From contig NZ_MVOL01000004.1 in NCBI RefSeq assembly GCF_002018875.1, positions 248,001-312,000 of the forward strand: a stretch of 64,000 nucleotides of DNA. The letters are read 5' to 3'. Positions within the stretch are counted from its first letter, which is position 1; each line of letters begins with the position of its first letter. This stretch comes from Pseudomonas sp. MF4836 (GTDB lineage: Bacteria; Pseudomonadota; Gammaproteobacteria; Pseudomonadales; Pseudomonadaceae). Positions 7,363-14,594 of the stretch are shown in pieces. The position numbers and the translations under genes are program-made. The notes below the pieces were generated by a model. It had not been told where the DNA came from and ran no database searches. It saw nothing but the letters and a program-made list of their open reading frames with translations.

Positions 7363-9033
7363 GTGAAACAGAACTCCCTAAAAGGCTGGTTCAAGAGCGG
7401 CGCCCCAGGCGTCTGGATCAGCGGTGGTGCGGTGTCCATCGCGGTCATCATGACCATCGGTTTGCTGGCGGTGATCGCGGTGCGCGGGCTGGGCCATTTC
7501 TGGCCGGCGGACCTGATCCACGCCAATTACGATGTGCCGGGCCAGGCTAACCACCTGGTCATCGGTGAAGTGGTGCAGAAAGAAGAAGTGCCCCGTGCGC
7601 GCCTGAAAAGCGCCGGCCTGCCGGTGCCCGATCAGGGCCCGGAGTTCATGACCCGCGAGCTGATCAAGGTCGGCAACCGTGACTTGAACGGTAACGACTT
7701 CACGTGGATCGTCGGCGATTGGCTGACCAACCAGACCACGCCGCCAGAGCTGATGGCCATCGAGCGCCGCGAGTGGGGCAATTTCTACGGCTACCTGGTC
7801 AACGTCAAACAGGACGGCAAGGTGATCGCCGAGGGCGAAGCGGCCTGGCCCGAGTTGCAAGCGCGGATCGAGCGGGTGAACAAGCTGGCAGCCCAGCTCA
7901 AGAGCCTGGAAAAAACCGACATCGGCGCGATCAACGCCGGCCTCGAACGCATCCGCCTGCACGGTCGCAAACTGGAGCTGGACGGCAAGATGGACGCCGC
8001 CGCCCAGGCCGACATGGACGCCGAGCGCGCCGAACTCAACGCCCGTTATCAGGACATCGAGGCGCGCCTGGGTGACCTGCACGCACAGTTCAACCGCGAC
8101 AGCCTGACCGCCCGCGATGCCAACGGCAAAGAGCTGGAAATCAGCCTGGGCAAGGTGGTGCACGCCTATCAGCCGAACGCCATGGGCACCCTGACCAAGA
8201 TCGGCTTCTACTTCAGCAAGGTCTGGGAATTCCTCAGCGACGATCCGCGGGAAGCCAACACCGAAGGCGGGATCTTCCCGGCGATTTTCGGCACCGTGAT
8301 GATGACCCTGATCATGGCCATGATCGTTACCCCGTTTGGTGTGCTGGCCGCGGTCTACCTGCGTGAATACGCCAAGCAGAACACCCTGACCCGGGTCATC
8401 CGCATTGCCGTGAACAACCTCGCCGGTGTCCCGGCCATCGTCTACGGCGTGTTCGGCCTCGGCTTCTTTGTCTATGTGCTTGGTGGTTCGGTTGACCGCC
8501 TGTTCTTCCCCGAAGCCCTGCCGGCGCCGACCTTCGGCACCCCGGGCCTGCTCTGGGCCTCCCTGACCCTGGCCCTGCTGGCGGTGCCGGTGGTGATCGT
8601 GGCCACTGAAGAAGGCCTGGCGCGGATCCCCCGCACCGTGCGCGAGGGCTCGTTGGCCCTGGGTGCAACCAAGGCTGAAACCTTGTGGAAGATCGTGCTG
8701 CCCATGGCCAGCCCGGCGATGATGACCGGCATGATCCTCGCCGTGGCCCGCGCTGCGGGTGAAGTGGCGCCGCTGATGCTGGTGGGTGTGGTCAAGCTGG
8801 CACCGTCGTTGCCGCTGGATGGCAACTACCCGTACCTGCACCTGGACCAGAAGATCATGCACCTGGGCTTCCATATTTATGACGTCGGCTTCCAGAGCCC
8901 CAACGTCGAAGCCGCGCGGCCGCTGGTGTACGCCACGGCGCTGCTGCTGGTGCTGGTGATCGCCACGCTCAACCTGTCGGCGGTGTGGATCCGTAACCAC
9001 CTGCGCGAGAAGTACAAGGCGCTGGACAGTTAA
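7363..9033 (+). CDS. pstA: phosphate ABC transporter permease PstA (long form)
   Basis: A 556-residue permease partner of PstC. After one N-terminal membrane helix (about residues 18-43, AVSIAVIMTIGLLAVIAV) comes a roughly 260-residue hydrophilic insert that includes a probable coiled coil (QARIERVNKLAAQLKSLEK and onward). The BPD transmembrane domain follows, with MTLIMAMIVTPFGVLAAVYL, NNLAGVPAIVYGVFGLGFF and the coupling motif SLALGATKAETLWKIVLP. The start is GTG at 7363, 15 nt after the pstC stop, with AAAGGTAG upstream. Long forms of both PstC and PstA are standard for this genus. Confidence 0.92.
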   Translation: MKQNSLKGWFKSGAPGVWISGGAVSIAVIMTIGLLAVIAVRGLGHFWPADLIHANYDVPGQANHLVIGEVVQKEEVPRARLKSAGLPVPDQGPEFMTRELIKVGNRDLNGNDFTWIVGDWLTNQTTPPELMAIERREWGNFYGYLVNVKQDGKVIAEGEAAWPELQARIERVNKLAAQLKSLEKTDIGAINAGLERIRLHGRKLELDGKMDAAAQADMDAERAELNARYQDIEARLGDLHAQFNRDSLTARDANGKELEISLGKVVHAYQPNAMGTLTKIGFYFSKVWEFLSDDPREANTEGGIFPAIFGTVMMTLIMAMIVTPFGVLAAVYLREYAKQNTLTRVIRIAVNNLAGVPAIVYGVFGLGFFVYVLGGSVDRLFFPEALPAPTFGTPGLLWASLTLALLAVPVVIVATEEGLARIPRTVREGSLALGATKAETLWKIVLPMASPAMMTGMILAVARAAGEVAPLMLVGVVKLAPSLPLDGNYPYLHLDQKIMHLGFHIYDVGFQSPNVEAARPLVYATALLLVLVIATLNLSAVWIRNHLREKYKALDS

Positions 9034-9037
9034 CCAA

Positions 9038-9120
9038 AGCTTTAAGCCACAAGCGGCAAGCTCCATGCAGATTGCCGCTTTGCCCTAAATTGCGGCTTGC
9101 AGCTAAAAGCTTGCAGCTAC
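9038..9120. repeat. CAAGC/GCTTG-type intergenic repeat, pstA-pstB
   Basis: The pstA-pstB gap is filled with degenerate copies of the words AAGCCACAAGCGGCAAGCT, TTGCCGCTT, GCGGCTTGCAGCT and AGCTTGCAGCTAC, in both orientations, so it can fold into hairpins. Related repeats lie at 9972-10072 and 17395-17458. Confidence 0.65.
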
Positions 9121-9135
9121 GAACGGAGTGCGACC

Positions 9136-9969
9136 ATGCAACACGAAACCCATTCCCACGGCATCAATATGTCGGCCCTGGGTCGCGACAAGCAGAGCCT
9201 GAGCCTGGCCCAGGAAACCGTGGCCATCGAAGTCCCCGGCCTGAGCCTGTTCTACGGCGACAAACAAGCGTTGTTCGACGTCAGCATGAACATCCCCAAG
9301 CAGCGCGTGACCGCCTTTATCGGCCCGTCCGGCTGCGGCAAGTCGACCCTGCTGCGCACCTTCAACCGCATGAACGACCTGGTGGACGGGTGCCGTGTGG
9401 AAGGCGCCATCAACCTCTATGGCAACAACATCTACCGTAAGGGCGAGGACGTGGCCGAGCTGCGCCGCCGGGTCGGCATGGTGTTCCAGAAGCCCAACCC
9501 GTTCCCCAAGACCATCTACGAAAACGTGGTCTACGGCTTGCGCATCCAGGGCATCAACAAAAAGCGCGTCCTCGACGAAGCCGTGGAGTGGGCGCTCAAG
9601 GGCGCCGCCCTGTGGGATGAGGTCAAGGACCGCCTGCACGAGTCCGCCCTGGGCCTGTCCGGCGGCCAGCAACAGCGTCTGGTGATTGCCCGGACCATCG
9701 CCGTGGAGCCGGAAGTGCTGCTGCTCGACGAACCGTGCTCGGCCCTCGATCCAATCTCGACCCTGAAAGTCGAAGAGCTGATCTACGAACTGAAATCCAA
9801 GTTCACCATTGTGATCGTGACCCACAACATGCAACAGGCCGCGCGGGTTTCCGACTACACCGCCTTCATGTACATGGGCAAACTGGTGGAGTTCGGCGAC
9901 ACCGACACCCTGTTCACCAACCCGGCGAAAAAGCAGACCGAAGACTACATTACAGGGCGCTACGGCTAG
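9136..9969 (+). CDS. pstB: phosphate ABC transporter ATPase PstB
   Basis: A 277-residue cytoplasmic ATPase that drives PstCA. Visible motifs are Walker [11 protein letters not shown]-loop [10 protein letters not shown], the signature LSGGQQQRL, Walker [14 protein letters not shown] and the switch His in [10 protein letters not shown]. The PstB-specific stretch [15 protein letters not shown] is also present. ATG 9136 follows CGGAGTGCGACC, a good ribosome-binding site; the upstream extension of the frame to 9097 is repeat DNA. About 20 residues at the N-terminus are longer than in E. coli PstB. Confidence 0.95.
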   Translation: MQHETHSHGINMSALGRDKQSLSLAQETVAIEVPGLSLFYGDKQALFDVSMNIPKQRVTAFIGPSGCGKSTLLRTFNRMNDLVDGCRVEGAINLYGNNIYRKGEDVAELRRRVGMVFQKPNPFPKTIYENVVYGLRIQGINKKRVLDEAVEWALKGAALWDEVKDRLHESALGLSGGQQQRLVIARTIAVEPEVLLLDEPCSALDPISTLKVEELIYELKSKFTIVIVTHNMQQAARVSDYTAFMYMGKLVEFGDTDTLFTNPAKKQTEDYITGRYG

Positions 9970-9971
9970 TG

Positions 9972-10072
9972 ATGAGCTGCAAGCCGCAAGCATCAAGCGG
10001 CAAGTAAAAGCAGTTCAAGGCAACGACACCTATCAACTTGCAGCTTGTAGCTTGTGGCTTACAGCTTTTGCG
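9972..10072. repeat. CAAGC/GCTTG-type intergenic repeat, pstB-phoU
   Basis: The pstB-phoU gap has AGCTGCAAGCCGCAAGCATC and CAAGCGGCAAG on the left and ACTTGCAGCTTGTAGCTTG plus TGGCTTACAGCTT on the right. The two halves are inverted relative to each other, giving a large potential stem in the operon mRNA. Confidence 0.65.
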
Positions 10073-10082
10073 GAGCAAAACC

Positions 10083-10844
10083 ATGATTTCGAAGGAAGGC
10101 CTTACCCACCACATCTCCGCGCAGTTCAACGCCGAGCTTGAGGAGGTGCGCAGCCACCTCCTGGCGATGGGCGGGCTGGTGGAGAAGCAAGTCAACGACG
10201 CGGTGACTGCGCTGATCGAGGCCGACTCGGGCCTGGCCCAGCAGGTGCGCGAGATCGATGACCAGATCAACCAGATGGAACGCAACATCGACGAAGAATG
10301 CCTGCGCATCCTGGCCCGTCGACAGCCGGCCGCGTCGGACCTGCGGCTGATCATCAGCATCTCCAAGTCGGTGATCGATCTCGAGCGGATCGGCGACGAA
10401 GCGACCAAGATCGCGCGACGTGCCATCCAGTTGTGCGAAGAAGGCGAGGCGCCGCGTGGCTACGTCGAGGTCCGCCACATTGGCGACCAGGTGCGCAACA
10501 TGGTTCGCGATGCGCTGGACGCCTTTGCCCGTTTCGACGCCGACCTGGCGTTGTCGGTGGCCCAGTACGACAAGATCATCGACCGCGAATACAAGACCGC
10601 GCTGCGTGAGCTTGCCACCTACATGATGGAAGACCCGCGCTCTATCTCGCGGGTCTTGAGCATCATCTGGGTCCTGCGCTCCCTGGAGCGTATCGGCGAC
10701 CACGCGCGCAATATTTCCGAGCTGGTGATTTACCTGGTGCGCGGGACCGACGTGCGCCATTTGGGCCTCAAGCGCATGAAGCAGGAAGTTGAAGGCACCA
10801 GTGCCGAAACCGCTAATGTTCCGGACGAAGCTGACGATAAGTAA
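10083..10844 (+). CDS. phoU: phosphate-specific transport system accessory protein PhoU
   Basis: A 253-residue, all-helical protein with two PhoU repeats. It binds metal clusters through E/D-rich motifs (DLERIGDEATKIARRA in the first half, SLERIGDHARNISEL in the second) and links PstB activity to the PhoR kinase so that the Pho regulon is silent when phosphate is plentiful. Both metal motifs are intact. ATG 10083 has GGAG 8 nt upstream. It is the last gene of the pst operon and is followed by a strong terminator. Confidence 0.95.
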   Translation: MISKEGLTHHISAQFNAELEEVRSHLLAMGGLVEKQVNDAVTALIEADSGLAQQVREIDDQINQMERNIDEECLRILARRQPAASDLRLIISISKSVIDLERIGDEATKIARRAIQLCEEGEAPRGYVEVRHIGDQVRNMVRDALDAFARFDADLALSVAQYDKIIDREYKTALRELATYMMEDPRSISRVLSIIWVLRSLERIGDHARNISELVIYLVRGTDVRHLGLKRMKQEVEGTSAETANVPDEADDK

Positions 10845-10860
10845 GATTGCCCGAGAAAAG

Positions 10861-10887
10861 CGCCCGGTCTTTTGGCCGGGCGTTTTT
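10861..10887 (+). terminator. intrinsic terminator after phoU
   Basis: CGCCCGG (10861-10867) and CCGGGCG (10876-10882) form the stem, directly followed by TTTTTGTTT. This is a classical rho-independent terminator for the pst operon. Confidence 0.9.
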
Positions 10888-11010
10888 GTTTGGGTTTTTT
10901 GAATCTGACAGCAGCACCCGCGAACGAAAAGTCCCGGCGTGACTGAAAGTTTTTGGCAAAGTGCCATCAGCCAAGCGTTATGCTTGCCGGGATTTTTAAA
11001 GGGGCGGTCG

Positions 11011-11970
11011 ATGAGTAAGGTAAGTGTGTTGGTGGTGGACGACGCTTCGTTCATTCGTGACCTGGTGAAGAAGTGCCTGCGCAACTACTTCCCGGGCATC
11101 AAGATCGAAGACGCGGTCAACGGCAAGAAGGCCCAGGCCATCCTGGCCCGCGAAGCGTTCGACCTGGTCCTGTGCGACTGGGAGATGCCGGAAATGTCCG
11201 GCCTCGAACTGCTGACCTGGTGCCGTGGGCAAGAGGCCCTGAAAAGCATGCCGTTCGTCATGGTGACCAGCCGTGGCGACAAGGAAAACGTGGTCCAGGC
11301 GATCCAGGCCGGGGTTTCCGGCTACGTCAGCAAACCCTTTACCAACGAACAGCTGCTGACCAAGGTCAAGCAGGCGCTGAACAAGGTCGGCAAGCTCGAC
11401 ACCTTGATGAACAGCGCGCCGACCAAGATGAACTCGGCGTTCGGCAACGACTCCCTGAGCGCCCTGACCGGCGGCAAGGCTGAAGTCCTGGGTGGCGGTG
11501 CGGCATCGGCCCCGGTCAATCCCTTCGCCAAACCGGCCGTGGTTGCACCTGCCGCAGCCGCAGCGGCGCCGTCCCGTGGCCTGCTCAACAGCCCGCCGGT
11601 CAAGGCACCCACCCCGGCGGCAGCGGCCTCCGGCGGCCGTGGCCAGGGTCAGTTGCGCCTGCCCAGCGGCACCCAGCAATGCGTGATCAAGGCCTTGAGC
11701 ATCAAGGAAGCGCTGTTGGTGGTGAAGCGTACCGAGACGCTGCCTCAGGTACTGGACAGCGCGGTGCTGGACCTGGAGCAGGGCGACAACGCGGAAGTGG
11801 CGCGCCTCAACGGGTACCTGCATGCGGTGGTGGCCTACGAGCCGAAGCCGGACAGCGAATGGCTGCAACTGACCTTCCGCTTTGTGGATCAGGATGCGCA
11901 GAAGCTGGATTACATTTCGCGGCTGATTGCCCGCGGGACGGCGCAGAAGCACTTTGTGCCGGGGGCTTGA
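11011..11970 (+). CDS. orphan response regulator with PilZ-like C-terminal domain
   Basis: A 319-residue protein. Residues 1-125 are a CheY-like receiver with D10/D11, phospho-acceptor D56 (LCDWEMPEMSG) and the SKPFT lysine. An Ala/Pro/Gly-rich linker (about 165-215) joins it to a C-terminal domain of about 100 residues beginning LRLPSGTQQCVIKALSIKEALLVV; its strand pattern resembles a PilZ-type fold, but the RxxxR and DxSxxG signature is not clear, so c-di-GMP binding is unproven. ATG 11011 is chosen because the receiver begins at once (SKVSVLVVDD). There is no kinase gene beside it. Pseudomonas genomes keep this gene just after phoU. Confidence 0.8.
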   Translation: MSKVSVLVVDDASFIRDLVKKCLRNYFPGIKIEDAVNGKKAQAILAREAFDLVLCDWEMPEMSGLELLTWCRGQEALKSMPFVMVTSRGDKENVVQAIQAGVSGYVSKPFTNEQLLTKVKQALNKVGKLDTLMNSAPTKMNSAFGNDSLSALTGGKAEVLGGGAASAPVNPFAKPAVVAPAAAAAAPSRGLLNSPPVKAPTPAAAASGGRGQGQLRLPSGTQQCVIKALSIKEALLVVKRTETLPQVLDSAVLDLEQGDNAEVARLNGYLHAVVAYEPKPDSEWLQLTFRFVDQDAQKLDYISRLIARGTAQKHFVPGA

Positions 11971-12414
11971 GGCTGCCGGCCTGAGCGAGGATCTGGCTGG
12001 CATCCGGTAGTCACCGCCGTGGGCTCGGGCCGCGTTCAGACGCTGGCCCTGCCAGGCGCCGTGCTACCCGTGATGCACGCCGTCGTTTCATTGGCCCGGC
12101 GCAGTCTGGAAGCAGCGGTTGCAGTCAGCCGCTGCTGTTGCGCATAAAGATTTGATTTCCCCTCTCCTGATTTCCCCGCCTCGTCGTTGATCGATCTCGA
12201 CCGCCGCGCCTGAATGCGGCCGGAAACCTGCTGCAAACACTTTCCTGTCCCCGGCGTTTCATCCGAATGACCCTGACCTGAGGCGTCTGCCTCAAAGGTC
12301 GTGGGTAGTGCCTGAAGAGTGCTGCGCTGGGTTGCAGGCCTTGCAGTGCAAGGCCTGGAACTCGGCGACGGTGGTTCGATGCCGTGCGTCTGGTTTCTGT
12401 TTTTCAGGTTGATT

Positions 12415-12432
12415 TATATCTGTTTAGATATA
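12415..12432. promoter_or_regulatory. palindromic candidate operator of the toxin-antitoxin operon
   Basis: TATATCT-GTTT-AGATATA is a perfect 7-bp inverted repeat in an AT-rich island 118 bp before the toxin ATG. Antitoxins of the HigA/XRE type autoregulate their operon by binding such palindromes, so this is the best operator candidate. Confidence 0.5.
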
Positions 12433-12478
12433 GGTTGTGGGGTGTGTTTTCGTCTTTCTCGCTCTTGGCCATGCCTTG

Positions 12479-12516
12479 AAACAACCCAGGCGCGTTCTGT
12501 AGCGGGCGGGTTGTTT
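12479..12516. repeat. inverted repeat in the toxin leader
   Basis: AAACAACCC (12479-12487) and GGGTTGTTT (12508-12516) are perfect 9-bp complements with a 20-nt spacer, ending 33 bp before the toxin start. It could be a second operator half-site pair or a leader hairpin that limits toxin expression. Confidence 0.5.
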
Positions 12517-12549
12517 AATCTCTCGGCATTCAGTCACGGGAGAGGTTCG

Positions 12550-13221
12550 ATGCCAAGGCACAAGGATGTGGTGTTTGTCGGGAGCGCGCTCAGGGATCTC
12601 AAGGCGTTTCCATTGGAGGCGCGGCGGGCCGCGGGTTATCAGCTGGATCTGTTGCAGCAGGGCGAGCAGCCCTATGACTGCCGATCGATGAAGACCGTGG
12701 GGCCTGGGGTATTCGAGATCAGGATCAACGAGGAATCAGGCGCGTTTCGGGTGTTTTATGTGGTGGTCCGGCTGTCGGCGATTTATGTGCTGCATGCCAT
12801 GCGCAAGACCACGCGCCGTACCGAAACGCGGGATATCGAGCTGGCTCGTGCCAGATTGCAGGAGATAGGTTCACACCATGAACGAACATCAACATATTCA
12901 ACGCTTCGACAGTGTCTGGGATGCCCTAGAGGATTCGCCCCAGGAGGCGGCCAATATGCGCCTGCGCTCCAAAGTGATGATGGAACTGAGCAAGACCATC
13001 AAGACCTGGGGGCTTTCGCAAAAGGCAGCGGCCCAGCGGCTCAACATCACTCAGCCACGGCTCAACGACGTGCTCAGCGGCAAGATCAACAAATTCTCCC
13101 TCGACGCGCTGGTGAACCTGTCCGACGCCGCGCAACTGGAGGTCGATATCAGTGTCGGCGCCGCTCCCACCGGGCCGCTGATTCCGGTCTGATTCACACA
13201 AGCTCCATGTGCTGCTGTTAG
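12550..13221 (+). CDS. HigB/Gp49-like toxin of a type II TA pair, frame extended through the antitoxin gene
   Basis: Residues 1 to about 107 are a complete RelE-superfamily toxin of the phage Gp49/COG4679 type: FVGSALRDLKAFPLEARRAAGYQL, MKTVGPGVFEIRI, GAFRVFYVV, YVLHAMRKTTRRTETRDIELARARL. Members cleave mRNA at the ribosome and usually end here. In this sequence no stop codon occurs at that point. The frame continues out of phase across the whole antitoxin gene to TAG 13219-13221, giving 223 residues whose second half is Arg/Gln-rich and resembles nothing. The stop TGA that overlaps the antitoxin ATG (12879-12881) lies in a different frame, so a one-base indel may have destroyed normal termination. 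The conserved part ends near 12870. The start ATG follows GGGAGAGG. Confidence 0.7.
   Translation: MPRHKDVVFVGSALRDLKAFPLEARRAAGYQLDLLQQGEQPYDCRSMKTVGPGVFEIRINEESGAFRVFYVVVRLSAIYVLHAMRKTTRRTETRDIELARARLQEIGSHHERTSTYSTLRQCLGCPRGFAPGGGQYAPALQSDDGTEQDHQDLGAFAKGSGPAAQHHSATAQRRAQRQDQQILPRRAGEPVRRRATGGRYQCRRRSHRAADSGLIHTSSMCCC
12878..13192 (+). CDS. HigA-like XRE-family antitoxin
   Basis: A 104-residue antitoxin with a helix-turn-helix of the XRE type: TWGLSQKAAAQRLNITQPRLNDVLSGKINKFSLDALVNL. The length and sequence fit the COG5606 partners of Gp49-like toxins. It would neutralise the toxin by binding it and repress the operon through the palindromes upstream. It lies inside the extended toxin frame and would be read from the same mRNA. 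Confidence 0.88.
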   Translation: MNEHQHIQRFDSVWDALEDSPQEAANMRLRSKVMMELSKTIKTWGLSQKAAAQRLNITQPRLNDVLSGKINKFSLDALVNLSDAAQLEVDISVGAAPTGPLIPV

Positions 13222-13253
13222 TCTCGCGGCTGGATTTTTCAAGATAGTTGCCC

Positions 13254-14150
13254 ATGCTCGTGCGCCTGCTGTTTTTTTGTGGCCTGTGGCTGTCTGCCTC
13301 CTCGGCAGTCGCCATGACCATCTACAAGTCCACCGACGCCAACGGAGTGGTTTCGTACAGCGATCGAGCGACGCCGGGTGCCCAGGTATTCGTGTTCCGG
13401 GATCGCATGGTCGAACACCTGGAGCGGCAGGTGCATCTGGATATTCAGCGGCAAAAAGGCGTCGACAGTGTGTTTGTGCGCAACGAGCTGTATGCGCCGG
13501 TCGAGGTCGAGTTGAGCTTTGGCGGCTTGAGCAATGTCAGCGCGGCACCGAAAGCACCGATTCGGCGGGTGCTGCCGGCGCGCAGCAGGACGCGCCTGGC
13601 GCTGCTCACGGCGAGCCGGCTCGATCAGCCGCTGGTGTATACCCCAAGGTTCCGTTATTCCCTGGGCGACCCTTCAGGCGCGGCTCAGACCTATCGCTAT
13701 CCGCTGCCATGGCGTGGAGGACCGTTTCGCCTGACCCAGGGTGCGGATGGGCAGTACAGCCACTTCGGTCCGAAAAGCCGCTACGCCATGGACATCGCCA
13801 TGCCCGAGGGCACGCCGATCATTGCCGCCCGTGGCGGGGTAGTGGTGAAGACCGAGAACAGCCAGACCGGGCGCGGCAACAACCCGGCCGGCAACTTTGT
13901 CCGGGTGCTGCACGATGACGGCACCATGGGCGTGTACCTGCACTTGCAGCGTGGCTCACTGAGGGTGCGTGAAGGTCAGCGGGTGGCCGTGGGCAGCCCC
14001 CTCGGGCTGTCGGGCAATACCGGCAACAGCACGGGTCCGCACCTGCACTTCGTGGTGCAGCGCAACACCGGCTTGGGGCTGGTGTCGATTCCCTACCAGT
14101 TCAACCAGCCTGTCAGCAGCCTGCCCAACTTCGCCCTCGGCAAGCCCTGA
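13254..14150 (+). CDS. secreted M23 (LytM) peptidase with DUF4124-like N-terminus
   Basis: A 298-residue envelope protein. Residues 1-18 (MLVRLLFFCGLWLSASSA) form a signal peptide. A short DUF4124-like segment follows (TIYKSTDANGVVSYSDRATPGAQVF), then a C-terminal LytM/M23 domain from about residue 150. Zinc-site residues are seen in HFGPKSRYAMDIAMPEGTP (H and D) and GPHLHFVV (HxH), so it is probably an active endopeptidase that cuts peptidoglycan cross-links. ATG 13254 is preferred to TTG 13248. Pseudomonads keep this gene close to phoR and the CorC-like gene. Confidence 0.85.
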   Translation: MLVRLLFFCGLWLSASSAVAMTIYKSTDANGVVSYSDRATPGAQVFVFRDRMVEHLERQVHLDIQRQKGVDSVFVRNELYAPVEVELSFGGLSNVSAAPKAPIRRVLPARSRTRLALLTASRLDQPLVYTPRFRYSLGDPSGAAQTYRYPLPWRGGPFRLTQGADGQYSHFGPKSRYAMDIAMPEGTPIIAARGGVVVKTENSQTGRGNNPAGNFVRVLHDDGTMGVYLHLQRGSLRVREGQRVAVGSPLGLSGNTGNSTGPHLHFVVQRNTGLGLVSIPYQFNQPVSSLPNFALGKP

Positions 14151-14170
14151 GCCCGCAACTTACCTGTAGA

Positions 14171-14548
14171 AATGAGGTTGCTGCCATCAGAGCTTCCGCC
14201 CCGGCCGCCCCAGCGCGAGCAAGCTCGCTCGCCACAAAAGCGCACGCAACGCATCGAGGTTCATCGCCCGGCATAAGCCCCCCGTGGCGAGGGAGCTTGC
14301 TCCCGCTCGGCCGCGCAGCGGCCGCAAACCCTGAGCCCGCGATTTATCAGGAGGAGTGAGGTTGCTGGCATCGGGGCAGCTGCACCCCGGAGCCCCGGCC
14401 GTCCGAGCGCGAGCAAGCTCGCTCGCCACAAAAGCGCACGCAGCGCATCGAGGTTCATCGCCCGGCATAAGCCCCCCTGTGGCGACGGAGCTTGCTCCCG
14501 CTCGGCCGCGCAGCGGCCGCAAACCCTATGCCCGCAATCTATCGGCAG
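14171..14548. repeat. tandem duplication of a REP-containing unit (about 184-194 bp)
   Basis: Two near-identical units lie head to tail, about 14171-14350 and 14355-14548. Each starts with GAGGTTGCTGxCATC and contains GCGAGCAAGCTCGCTCGCC, CGCATCGAGGTTCATCGCCC, GGAGCTTGCTCCCGCTCGG and CCGCGCAGCGGCCGCAAACC. The words GAGCAAGCTCGCTCG and GGAGCTTGCTCCCGC are typical Pseudomonas REP palindromes. The offset is 184 bp at the left end and 194 bp further in, because the second unit has a 10-bp insertion. The stretch contains no gene and fills the gap between convergent genes. Confidence 0.8.
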
Positions 14549-14594
14549 GGAAGGTTTTGCAGCCATTGGAGAGGGGCGGGGGCCAAGGGGGCTA

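Larger units (their letters stand above)
11971..12549. other. 579-bp intergenic region before the toxin-antitoxin genes
   Basis: No supported gene is seen. The right half is AT-richer than the surroundings and has two palindromes, at 12415-12432 and 12479-12516, described separately. The left half looks like degenerate sequence with a GCAGCGGTTG/CAGCCGCTGC hairpin near 12110-12135. Confidence 0.5.

Noticed and set aside
12319..12549. Longer start for the toxin frame at 12319
   Set aside because: The family N-terminus begins at ATG 12550 with a good GGGAGAGG site. The upstream part covers the putative operator palindromes and resembles no protein.
14171..14548. Tandem repeats considered as a CRISPR array
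   Set aside because: There are only two long near-identical units with no short regular repeats or unique spacers and no cas genes; the words are REP palindromes.
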